Assembly: GCF_018918025.1 (NCBI RefSeq)
Contig: NZ_JAHLPT010000020.1
Span: forward strand, 1 to 41,197
DNA length: 41,197 nt
Source: Oscillibacter sp. MSJ-31
Lineage (GTDB): Bacteria; Bacillota; Clostridia; Oscillospirales; Oscillospiraceae
Direction: 5' to 3'
Made by a program: the position numbers and the translations under genes. Shown here in pieces: positions 34,063 through 41,197 of this stretch (position 1 is the stretch's first letter; the number at the start of each line of letters is the position of its first letter). The notes below the pieces were generated by a model. That model ran no database searches, was not told the origin of the DNA, and was given only the letters and a program-made list of their open reading frames with translations.

Positions 34063-35415
34063 TTATTTCTCCTGCTCCTCGGGCGTTTCCTCCTCCGGGA
34101 GCCGTGAGACCAGCGCCCATTCCACGCGGCGTTCGTTGAAGCTCTGCACCTCGATGTGCAGGCCGCAGGCGTCCACCGTGAACTGGCTGCCGTCCTCGGG
34201 AATGAACGAGAGCTGGGCAAACACCAGTCCGCCGAGCGTGTCGGACTCCTCGTCCTCGGGGAACTGCACGCCCGTCGCCTCGGCGACGCGCTCAAGCTCG
34301 CACGAGCCTGCCACACGCCAGAGATTGTCGCCCACCTTTTCGATGTCCTTTTCCTCCTGCGGGTCGAACTCGTCATAGATGTTGCCGACGATCTCCTCGA
34401 GAAGATCCTCCATCGTCACCAAGCCGCTCGTGCCGCCGTACTCGTCCACCACGATGGACATGTGCACCTTCTTGCTCTGCATATCGCGGAACAGCACGTC
34501 CGTGCGCACGGACTCGGGCACGAAATACGCGGGGCGCAGCAGCTCACGCATGGGCTTGGGCGCCTCCGCCTGCGCGTTGAGCAGATACTCGCGCGTGGAG
34601 AGAATGCCGATGATATCGTCCGCGTTCTCCTCGTAGACCGGGAAGCGGGACAGGCCGGACGAGCGGATCGTCGCGAGGATCTCCTCACGCGTGTCCTCGA
34701 CCCACAGCATCACCATGTCGGTGCGGTGGATCATCACGTCCTCGGCGGTCGTGTTGTTGAATTCAAAGATGTTGTCAATGAGCTCTTTCTCATTGGACTC
34801 GATTGCGCCGCGCTCCTCGCCGAGGTCCACCATCATGCGGATCTCGTCCTCGCTCACGTCCTCCTCATCGGCCTTGGGGTCGATGTGCAGCAGGCGCAAT
34901 ACGCCGTTCGTGGACTTGGAGAGCAGCCAGATGACCGGTCGGAACACCGCCGCCACGCTCGTCACCGCACCGACCGTGAAGCGGGCGACCGCTTCGGTCT
35001 TTTTCATGGCGATGCGCTTGGGCACCAGCTCGCCGAGCACAAGGCTGAAGTACGAGAGCACGATGGTGATGAGCACCACCATGATCGTGTTGAGCGTCGA
35101 GGTGGGAATGGCCGTGAAGCCCTTGTCCACCGTCAGCCAATGCACGAGCGGATCGGAAAAGCTGTCCGCCGCGAAGGCCGAGGACAGGAAGCCGGCGAGT
35201 GTGATGGCGATCTGAATGGCGGAAAGAAAGCTGTCCGGCGCCTGCATGAGCACAAGCAGCTTCTTCGCCTTCTTGTCGCCCTCCTCCGCCTGCTTGCGCA
35301 GCTTCGTTTCCGAAAGCGAGATGACCGCGATCTCCGCCGCGGCAAAGAATGCGTTGATGAGAATAAGTATGACCAGTACCAGAATTTTTGGCAATAACGG
35401 GTCAGCAGGGTCCAA
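34063..35415 (-). CDS. CNNM/CorC-type hemolysin family protein
   Basis: The 450-aa protein has an N-terminal DUF21/CNNM membrane domain with four helices (about 8-195), two CBS domains (about 215-335) and a C-terminal CorC_HlyC domain (about 350-435). Relatives export or regulate Mg2+ and similar divalent cations. It starts with TTG at 35415, preceded by GGAGG with 8-nt spacing. It has its own promoter and terminator. Hemolysin is a historical label only. Confidence 0.92.
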   Translation of the reverse strand: MDPADPLLPKILVLVILILINAFFAAAEIAVISLSETKLRKQAEEGDKKAKKLLVLMQAPDSFLSAIQIAITLAGFLSSAFAADSFSDPLVHWLTVDKGFTAIPTSTLNTIMVVLITIVLSYFSLVLGELVPKRIAMKKTEAVARFTVGAVTSVAAVFRPVIWLLSKSTNGVLRLLHIDPKADEEDVSEDEIRMMVDLGEERGAIESNEKELIDNIFEFNNTTAEDVMIHRTDMVMLWVEDTREEILATIRSSGLSRFPVYEENADDIIGILSTREYLLNAQAEAPKPMRELLRPAYFVPESVRTDVLFRDMQSKKVHMSIVVDEYGGTSGLVTMEDLLEEIVGNIYDEFDPQEEKDIEKVGDNLWRVAGSCELERVAEATGVQFPEDEESDTLGGLVFAQLSFIPEDGSQFTVDACGLHIEVQSFNERRVEWALVSRLPEEETPEEQEK

Positions 35416-35483
35416 GTAGATAACCTCCTAAGCATCCGGCCTGTTGAGATTGGCTGCTCGCGCAGCGCAGACCGGTTTAGCGT

Positions 35484-35512
35484 AGGATAACATATTCCCG
35501 TCGAAATTGCAA
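35484..35512 (-). promoter_or_regulatory. Promoter of CNNM gene
   Basis: TTGCAA, 17 bp, TATCCT on the minus strand, about 70 nt before the TTG start. Confidence 0.7.
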
Positions 35513-35581
35513 CGGATTCTTTTCTGCGGATGAAAAATCCGTTTTTTTCGCCATCGGTCAACAGGGGCAGGCACAGGAAAG

Positions 35582-35616
35582 GGCGGTTTGCGGCGGCCTT
35601 CGCCGCGCAAACCGCC
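35582..35616 (-). terminator. Hairpin after aspartate kinase
   Basis: A 10-bp stem (35582-35591 with 35607-35616) with further GGCG/CGCC pairing inside lies just past the aspartate kinase stop. No T-tract follows, so it may act weakly. Confidence 0.5.
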
Positions 35617-35624
35617 GCTTTCCC

Positions 35625-36596
35625 TCACCACGGCACAAGCGCGTCGTGTACGGCGCAGAGCGCCGCGTCCTCGTCGTCCCGCTTCACCAGCAGCGTGACG
35701 CGCTGCTCGCCCTCCTCGAGTCCGAGGACCGTAATGCCCGCCGTCTCCAGCGCCGAGACCGCCGCACGGATCGCCGCGAGCGACGGCAGCGCGCGCCCGA
35801 TGGCCGTCACGCGCGTGACCTCCCCGCGGCGCGAGCGCGTGACGCCCGTGACCTCCCCGCTCTCCGCGCGGGGCACGACGAGCGTGCCGACGCTCCCCTC
35901 CTCGCACGAGCGCACCTCGACGGTCACGCCGTGCCTTGCCGCCAGCGCGACCGAACGGTCATGGAGCACCTGCGCGCCGTTCGCGGCAAGGCGGAGCATC
36001 TGGTCGCAGGAGACGGCGGCGAGCCGCCGCGCCGTCGGGCACACGCGCGGATCGGTGGTATAAACGCCGTCCACGTCCGTATAAATGATACAACGCTCCG
36101 CGCCGAGAAAGGCCGCGAGCGCCACGGCGCTCGTGTCGCTGCCGCCGCGCCCGAGCGTGGTGACGTCTCCCGCCGCGTCAACGCCCTGAAAGCCTGCCGC
36201 GAGCACGACGCGCCGCTGCGCCAGCTCCTGCCGGATGCGCTCCGCGCCCACGCTTCTCACGTTCGCGCCGCCGTGCGTGCCGTCCGTCCCGACCGGCACC
36301 TGCCAGCCGGAGAGCGAGACTGCCGGCACACCGAGCGAGGCAAGCGCGATCGCGCCGAGGGCCACGCTCGCGGTCTCCCCCGTGGCGAGCAGAGCGTCCA
36401 GCTCACGCAGCGGCGGTTCCTCCGTCAGCTCGCGGGCGCGCGCGAGCAGCGCGTCGGTCGTGTCGCCCTGCGCGCTGAGCACGACCACCACGTCGTCCCC
36501 CTGCTCCCAGGTGCGCCGGACGATCCTCATGGCGCGCAGCAGCCGCTCGCGGTCACGCACGCTGCTGCCGCCGAATTTCTGTACGATAAGGCCCAT
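35625..36596 (-). CDS. Aspartate kinase, short form with one ACT domain
   Basis: The 323-aa enzyme phosphorylates aspartate in the first step to lysine, threonine and methionine. The kinase domain is complete: KFGGSSV at 7-13, GRGGSDTSA, and TDVDGVYTTDPR. After it only about 90 residues remain, enough for one ACT domain (TRVTAIGRALPSLAAIRAAV onward). Normal class enzymes of about 400 aa have two. The first ACT segment, which helps bind the inhibitory amino acid, is missing or shrunken, so feedback control may be changed. The ATG at 36596 follows AAGGGGG; a longer in-frame start lies in the upstream terminator and is not credible. The ACT-protein gene pheB is upstream. Confidence 0.9.
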   Translation of the reverse strand: MGLIVQKFGGSSVRDRERLLRAMRIVRRTWEQGDDVVVVLSAQGDTTDALLARARELTEEPPLRELDALLATGETASVALGAIALASLGVPAVSLSGWQVPVGTDGTHGGANVRSVGAERIRQELAQRRVVLAAGFQGVDAAGDVTTLGRGGSDTSAVALAAFLGAERCIIYTDVDGVYTTDPRVCPTARRLAAVSCDQMLRLAANGAQVLHDRSVALAARHGVTVEVRSCEEGSVGTLVVPRAESGEVTGVTRSRRGEVTRVTAIGRALPSLAAIRAAVSALETAGITVLGLEEGEQRVTLLVKRDDEDAALCAVHDALVPW

Positions 36597-36624
36597 AGCA
36601 GCCCCCTTCTCTACCCAGCAAAAA

Positions 36625-36662
36625 AATGAGTCGGCAAACTGCAAGCAGTCTGCTGACTCATT
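36625..36662 (-). terminator. Terminator of pheB
   Basis: An 18-bp stem with one G-U and one mismatch, and a 2-nt nominal loop. On the minus strand it is followed by seven T residues (with the stem end), the best terminator of the region. It separates pheB from aspartate kinase, so the pair are not simply co-transcribed. Confidence 0.9.
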
Positions 36663-36686
36663 GTATGCCGTACCCTCCCTGCGGGT

Positions 36687-37127
36687 TCAGCCCGCAAGGA
36701 TCTCAAACTTGACCACGCCCGCCGTCTCCGCAGCGCTGGCGATGAGCTCCTCGAGCGATTCGCGCATATCGCTCGTCTCCGCCGAGATGGTCACGGCGGC
36801 GCAGCCGTTTGTCGGGATGCTCTGGTTGATGGTGAGTATATTTGCGCCCGAACCGGCAAAAATAGAAAGAACGTTGCTCAGCACGCCCGGGTTATCCTTG
36901 AGCAGAGCGTAGAACGTGATGATGCGTCCGGTCTTCATGTCGTTGAAGGGCTGCACGCTGTCGCGATACTTATAAAAGGCGCTGCGGCTGATGCCGACCT
37001 GCCTCGCGGCCTCGCCCGCCGTGCTCACCTCGCCCGCGTGAAGCATCCGCTTGGCCTCGGCGACCTTGAGAAAGATCTCCGGCAGCGCATCCGCAGCGAC
37101 CAGATAGAATTTTGTCTTTTTCCCCAT
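36687..37127 (-). CDS. pheB: UPF0735 ACT domain protein (PheB-like)
   Basis: The 146-aa protein has an N-terminal helical segment resembling a helix-turn-helix (STAGEAARQVGISRSAFYKY, about 36-55) and a C-terminal ACT domain (about 70-145: GRIITFYALLKDNPGVLSNV). ACT domains sense amino acids. In Firmicutes this protein is commonly encoded beside aspartate-family genes, fitting the aspartate kinase here. The ATG at 37127 has GGAGG upstream. A DNA-binding, amino-acid-responsive role is inferred from the domains. Confidence 0.88.
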   Translation of the reverse strand: MGKKTKFYLVAADALPEIFLKVAEAKRMLHAGEVSTAGEAARQVGISRSAFYKYRDSVQPFNDMKTGRIITFYALLKDNPGVLSNVLSIFAGSGANILTINQSIPTNGCAAVTISAETSDMRESLEELIASAAETAGVVKFEILAG

Positions 37128-37169
37128 GTCCCGTTCTCCTCCCGTGGGCATTTGTCCTTTTATGGAGAT

Positions 37170-37198
37170 ATGATACCATAACGATCCACAGAGAGCAA
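37170..37198 (-). promoter_or_regulatory. Promoter of pheB
   Basis: TTGCTC, 17 bp, TATCAT on the minus strand, about 40 nt before the ATG. The -35 is imperfect. Confidence 0.6.
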
Positions 37199-37242
37199 GT
37201 AGCTTTTTCCTATAACATTCGACAGGAAGGAGGCCGGTCTTT

Positions 37243-38310
37243 TTGCAGAGCGAACAAAAAAAGGAGTTTTTGCTCACCGGCGCCTATTATGCCGTGCTCG
37301 CCGCAGCGCTCTATCTCTTTCTCCGCTATCTTCTCTGGTGGCTGCTGCCCTTTCTTCTCGCGTTCGCCGCGGCCCGCGCGATGGAGCCGGTCATTCTCCT
37401 CCTGCGGCGGACCGTTCATTTCAAGCGCGGCTTCTCCGCCGCGCTGCTGACGCTCTTTCTGCTCTTTCTCCTCGGCGGTCTCCTCTCGCTGCTGCTCTCG
37501 GCGCTTTTCACCGAGGCGACCGCCTTCCTCACCCAGCTCCCGACGCTGCTCGACGCGCTGCCCGCGCTGACCGGCGGACTGCTCGATCGGCTGCGCGCCT
37601 ACGGCGCGCTCTGTCCTGACTGGCTGCGGGAGCTTCTGACCGCCGAGCTCTCCGACTGGGCGGCCTACGGCAGCACGGCGCTCGCCGGTCTCGCCTCCCG
37701 CGCCCTCGCCCTGCTCGGCTCGATGGCCGCCGCCGTGCCGGCGCTGGTACTCTTCGCCGCAACAACGCTGCTTGCCGTCTTCTTCCTCGCCGCCTCCTAT
37801 CCCACGCTCTGCGCGGCGGCGAAACGCCGCCTGAGTCCTCGCGCGCAGCAGCGGCTGCGCTTCTGGCGTGACGGCGTGACGCACTCGCTCACGCGCTGGC
37901 TGCGCGCACAGGCAATCCTCTGCTCCCTCACCTTCTGCCAGCTCCTCGCCGGCTTCTGGCTGCTGGGCGAGCGCTACTCCTTGCTCGCCGCCTTTCTCAT
38001 CACGCTCGTGGACGCGCTGCCGGTATTCGGCACCGGAACGGTGCTTATTCCATGGGCACTCGCCGAGCTGCTGCTCGGCTCGATGCCGCGCGGGGCCGCG
38101 CTCGTCATCCTCTACCTCTGCACACTCACCGTGCGCAGCATCACCGAGCCGAAGCTCGTCGCCGCGCAGGCGGGGCTGCCGCCCATCGCCTCGCTCATGG
38201 CGATGTACCTCGGCGCCCGCGCCTTCGGCGTAGCGGGCATGGTGCTCTTTCCATTGCTCCTGCTGCTCGCCGCCCAGGTGCTGCGTACAAAAAAGGAAGG
38301 CTCGATGTGA
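37243..38310 (+). CDS. ytvI: AI-2E/YtvI-type integral membrane protein
   Basis: The 355-aa protein has about eight hydrophobic helices in the AI-2E transporter (UPF0118) layout, with the conserved late motif ALPVFGTGTVLIPWAL and SITEPKLVAAQAGLPPIASL. That motif pattern is typical of YtvI, a sporulation membrane protein of Firmicutes whose exact job is unknown. The start is TTG at 37243 with AGGAGG about 8 nt upstream. The stop codon lies inside the shared terminator hairpin. Confidence 0.8.
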   Translation: MQSEQKKEFLLTGAYYAVLAAALYLFLRYLLWWLLPFLLAFAAARAMEPVILLLRRTVHFKRGFSAALLTLFLLFLLGGLLSLLLSALFTEATAFLTQLPTLLDALPALTGGLLDRLRAYGALCPDWLRELLTAELSDWAAYGSTALAGLASRALALLGSMAAAVPALVLFAATTLLAVFFLAASYPTLCAAAKRRLSPRAQQRLRFWRDGVTHSLTRWLRAQAILCSLTFCQLLAGFWLLGERYSLLAAFLITLVDALPVFGTGTVLIPWALAELLLGSMPRGAALVILYLCTLTVRSITEPKLVAAQAGLPPIASLMAMYLGARAFGVAGMVLFPLLLLLAAQVLRTKKEGSM

Positions 38311-38322
38311 GCCTTCCTTTTT
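38290..38322. terminator. Bidirectional terminator (ytvI and PBP gene)
   Basis: A perfect 14-bp stem (38290-38303 with 38309-38322) with a 5-nt loop, A-rich on the left and T-rich on the right, lies between the convergent ytvI and PBP genes. Confidence 0.92.
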
Positions 38323-38332
38323 CCGTTCAATT

Positions 38333-40954
38333 TTACGCCGCGGTGTTGAGCAGCCAGTTGAGGAAATCCGTTCCCCGCTCCGGCGACACCTCCTCCGATC
38401 CCTCCGGATCGGTCGGGTCGGTCGGGTCGGTCTCGCCGGCCGGAACCCAGTTGCCGTTCTCGTCGTAATAGCCCTCGCCCGGCGTCGGCTCCGGCTCGAC
38501 GTACTGGTGGAGCGTGCAGGGGCCGAGCATCATCAGATCGCTGAACACGCTGCCGCTGTCGTTCGCCTGAACGGGCTTGCCCGCAGGGATCACAAACGTC
38601 GGATCGGCGGCCTGCTGCGCGGCATACGCCTCGTACTCCGCCGCGCTCAGCGGCAGGAGGATCGTCGTGCGCTCATAGCCCCACGCCGCCGTCAGATTCT
38701 CAGTCGTGAAGTCGATCGCATTCACGCTCTGCACACACTCGGCGGGACAATACTCGGTCGCGAGCTTGCCGCTCTCGGTGCAGAGGTTCACCGCCACATG
38801 ACCGTCGCACACCAGCGCGGGCGCGTTGCTCGCCGCCACCCAGACCGTCTGCACATCGGTGCAGCCCGGGCCCTGCAGAAGCCCCGTGCGGGTGCAGACC
38901 GTCACCTGCGTCATGTCGGCGGTACTCCCATTGAAATTCTGATTGGGCAGGTTCTCGTGCGCCTCGCTCATGGCCTTCTTCCACAGCTGCGCGGCGGGAT
39001 TGCCGTTCGCGCGGATGCTGGCATTATGGTTGTAGCCGATCCACACCGCCGCGGTGTAGTACGGCGTATAGCCGACGAAGTAGCGGTCATAGTTGCTGGA
39101 GGTCGTACCGGTCTTGCCGGCGATGGTCATGCCGGAGAAGGCCGCCTCGGTGCCGGTGCCGCTGCGCACCACGCCCTTGAGCAGCTCATTGATCGAGTAC
39201 GCGGTGGACTCCTTCATCGCCACCCACGACTCCTGCTTGTTCTCCAGCACAAGGTTGCCCTTGTTGTCGCGCACCTCGATGTAGGTGCGCGGCCTTGTAT
39301 ACACGCCGTTGTTGGCAAAGGCGGAGTACGCCGCCGCCATCTCGACCGTGTTCACGCCGTAGGTCAGGCCGCCGAGGCCGAGCGCTGCGGAGTTGAGATC
39401 GCTGTTGACCAGCGTGGTGAAGCCGAGGTTCTGCGTCATGAAGTCGTAGGACACGGACGGAGAGAGCGCCTCGAGCACGCGCACCGCCGTGGTATTGGTG
39501 GACACGCGCAGCGCGGTCTGGAGCGTGATAAGACCCTTGTAGCCGCTGTAGGAGTTCTTCGGCCACGCTTTTTCCGTGCCGTTCTCGTTCGCCTGCAGGC
39601 GCACGGGATAGTCGTCGAGCACCGTCGCCGGCGTGATGATGCCGGTATCCAGCGCGGGCGCGTAGACCGCGATGGGCTTGATGGCACTGCCGCAGGGGCG
39701 GGTGGCGGTCGCGTAGTTGAAGAGGAAGCGGCCCTCGCGCTCGCCGACGCGGCCCGCCATCGCCACGATGTTGCCCGTGGCGTTGTCGATGACAGTCATG
39801 CCGGACTGCAGCTGCTCGCCCTTGGACGAGGTATAGGGCAGGTTGCTCGTATCGGCGTAGACCTTCTCCACGATGCTCTGCAGCTCGGGGTCGATGGTCG
39901 CGTAGATCTGATAGCCTCCGGTGTAGAGCAGCTTCTTGGCGACCTCCTCAGAGTAATTCTTCTCGCGGTGCAGCGCGTCGACCACGTCGTTGAAGACCTG
40001 CTCGACGAGATACGGATCGAACTCCTCCGCGGCGGTCTCCGCCACCTTCTCCTTCGAGCTGTCGGAGGGCACATAGTTGTCGTCCCACACGAACACCAAC
40101 GGCTCGTTGACCGCCGCCTCGTATTCCGCGTCGTCCAGATAGCCGAGCTCGTGCATCTTGTCGAGCACCGTCTCCTGCCGCTCCTTGTTCTTCTCACGGA
40201 AGGTCTTGCCGCTGTCGAGCGTGCCCTGACGGGAGGGGTCGTAGAGGTAGGGGTACTGCGTGATGCCGACGATGGCCGCGCCCTCGGCGACGGTCAGGTC
40301 CTTGGCGTCCTTGCCGAAGTAGTTCTCGGCGGCCGCCTGAATGCCGTAGGAGCGGTTGCCGAAGTAGACGAGATTGAGGTAGAATGTCAGCGTCTCCTCA
40401 CGCGAGTAATTCTTATAGAAGCGCAGCGCCTGGAAGATCTCCGTCACCTTGCGCTTGATGGTCGGCTGATCGTTGCCGGTGGCGTTCTTGATGACCTGCT
40501 GGGTGATGGTCGAGCCGCCGCGCTGCGTTCCGCCGCCGGTGAGCATGGTGAACACCGCCTTGCCGGTCGATTTCCAGTCCACGCCGTGATGCTGGAAGAA
40601 GCGCTGGTCCTCGATGGACACCAGAGCCTGCCAGACATGGTCGGGGATGTCGGAAAATTCAATGTTCGTGCGGTCCTCGGTGCCGTGGATCTTCTGCAGC
40701 TCCTTCCACTCGCCCGTGCTCTTGTCCTGATAATAGATGACCGAGCTCTGGTTGAGCGTGATGGCGCTCATATCCACGTCCAGCACCGGCTCGAGCGTGG
40801 TGTGGACATACTTCATAAAAATGCCGAAGAACATCAGCGCCGTGCAGACGCCGATGGCCAGGAGCGTGCCGAGCACCTTCAGCGCCGTCATGCCGGCGCC
40901 GCTCCTTCTGTGGTTTCTTCGAGGCGCACGGGCGGCTTCGTGTTTCCCTTCCAT
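38333..40954 (-). CDS. Class A penicillin-binding protein (PBP1A-type)
   Basis: The 873-aa bifunctional enzyme polymerises and crosslinks peptidoglycan outside the membrane. After a basic cytoplasmic start there is one membrane helix (about 23-46). The GT51 domain (about 75-250) has Glu115 in SIEDQRFFQHHG and GGSTITQQ. The transpeptidase domain (about 390-690) has Ser423 and Lys426 in SAIK, the STN motif, and KTG at 614-616. A cysteine-bearing segment (about 715-770) and an acidic Pro/Thr-rich tail follow. The ATG at 40954 has a perfect AAGGAGG; the longer frame to 41035 adds residues before that site. Confidence 0.97.
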   Translation of the reverse strand: MEGKHEAARAPRRNHRRSGAGMTALKVLGTLLAIGVCTALMFFGIFMKYVHTTLEPVLDVDMSAITLNQSSVIYYQDKSTGEWKELQKIHGTEDRTNIEFSDIPDHVWQALVSIEDQRFFQHHGVDWKSTGKAVFTMLTGGGTQRGGSTITQQVIKNATGNDQPTIKRKVTEIFQALRFYKNYSREETLTFYLNLVYFGNRSYGIQAAAENYFGKDAKDLTVAEGAAIVGITQYPYLYDPSRQGTLDSGKTFREKNKERQETVLDKMHELGYLDDAEYEAAVNEPLVFVWDDNYVPSDSSKEKVAETAAEEFDPYLVEQVFNDVVDALHREKNYSEEVAKKLLYTGGYQIYATIDPELQSIVEKVYADTSNLPYTSSKGEQLQSGMTVIDNATGNIVAMAGRVGEREGRFLFNYATATRPCGSAIKPIAVYAPALDTGIITPATVLDDYPVRLQANENGTEKAWPKNSYSGYKGLITLQTALRVSTNTTAVRVLEALSPSVSYDFMTQNLGFTTLVNSDLNSAALGLGGLTYGVNTVEMAAAYSAFANNGVYTRPRTYIEVRDNKGNLVLENKQESWVAMKESTAYSINELLKGVVRSGTGTEAAFSGMTIAGKTGTTSSNYDRYFVGYTPYYTAAVWIGYNHNASIRANGNPAAQLWKKAMSEAHENLPNQNFNGSTADMTQVTVCTRTGLLQGPGCTDVQTVWVAASNAPALVCDGHVAVNLCTESGKLATEYCPAECVQSVNAIDFTTENLTAAWGYERTTILLPLSAAEYEAYAAQQAADPTFVIPAGKPVQANDSGSVFSDLMMLGPCTLHQYVEPEPTPGEGYYDENGNWVPAGETDPTDPTDPEGSEEVSPERGTDFLNWLLNTAA

Positions 40955-41023
40955 TGCGCTACCTCCTTTTGCAAATTGAAAAAGCGGAGCTCCGCTTTGC
41001 TGTCTTTTGACAATAGGCAATTT

Positions 41024-41052
41024 ATTGTAATACAAAATCGCGCAGATGTCAA
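41024..41052 (-). promoter_or_regulatory. Promoter of PBP gene
   Basis: TTGACA, 17 bp, TACAAT on the minus strand, giving a leader of about 60 nt. An 18-bp perfect palindrome (40981-40998) lies in that leader, just before the ribosome binding site. Confidence 0.87.
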
Positions 41053-41158
41053 ACTTGCATTGCGCTTGGAAATGCGCTTGTTGATTTACACTGCTAATAG
41101 AACGCCTCGGCCCGAGGTGAACACATAAAATCTACATCTGAAAGTGAGTGTGAAATCA

Positions 41159-41197
41159 ATGAAAATTCGTATCTGTGGCAAGCGTGTGATGAAGGGC
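41159..41197 (+). CDS. Start of a truncated gene at the window edge
   Basis: An ATG at 41159 opens a frame reading MKIRICGKRVMKG to the end of the window. A weak ribosome binding site (GAAAGTGAG) precedes it. Thirteen codons are too few to identify a family. The start could be spurious. Confidence 0.35.
   Translation, partial: MKIRICGKRVMKG

Overview
The window looks like a piece of chromosome from an endospore-forming Clostridia member, probably Oscillospiraceae or a similar gut lineage. The evidence is the Firmicutes-type str operon with an L7Ae-like protein between rpoC and rpsL, a sigma-K fragment, a YtvI-like sporulation membrane protein, high GC core genes, and DUF1934, DUF4830, DUF6512 and UPF0735 proteins typical of that group. 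The species cannot be named from the sequence.

Layout. 1-1552 is the end of an integrated element: a tyrosine integrase next to the 3' end of an intact tRNA-Arg. 1553-6530 holds an arginine-linked cluster on the minus strand: yjiH-type membrane protein, a MocR-type regulator that lacks the expected PLP lysine, and arginine deiminase. 6530-10658 holds small conserved proteins, a MATE exporter, a DUF6512 membrane protein and a ROK kinase. 10728-13750 is an AT-richer mosaic: the 3' half of sigK is joined exactly at an AATGA core to a large serine recombinase, followed by a long hairpin repeat, a DUF2442 protein and a tRNA-like fold with its own terminator. This matches one end of a skin-type developmental element, but the 5' half of sigK is not in the window. 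13760-14884 is cysK with a strong promoter, an operator-like palindrome, an 11-codon leader peptide ending Arg-Cys-Arg-Arg, and a 58-nt stretch with no G before the cysK ribosome binding site; I infer cysteine-responsive attenuation.

14854-20660 carries a hypothetical protein, the ftsE-ftsX-M23 peptidase operon (septal or engulfment peptidoglycan hydrolysis), a PucR-type regulator and an RsuA-type pseudouridine synthase. 20755-33791 is a DUF4830 protein followed by the transcription and translation core on the minus strand: rpoB, rpoC, an L7Ae-like protein, rpsL, rpsG, fusA and tuf. rpoB is preceded by its own tandem promoters and a CNNM/CorC gene, not by rplJL. 35625-41197 holds a short aspartate kinase lacking one ACT domain, the UPF0735 ACT protein PheB, a YtvI/AI-2E-type permease, a class A penicillin-binding protein and the first codons of a truncated gene.

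Most transcription units end in clear hairpins, and about a dozen have sigma-A promoters with 17-bp spacers. The points most worth following are the split sigK with its adjacent recombinase, the cysK leader region and the lysine-less MocR regulator.
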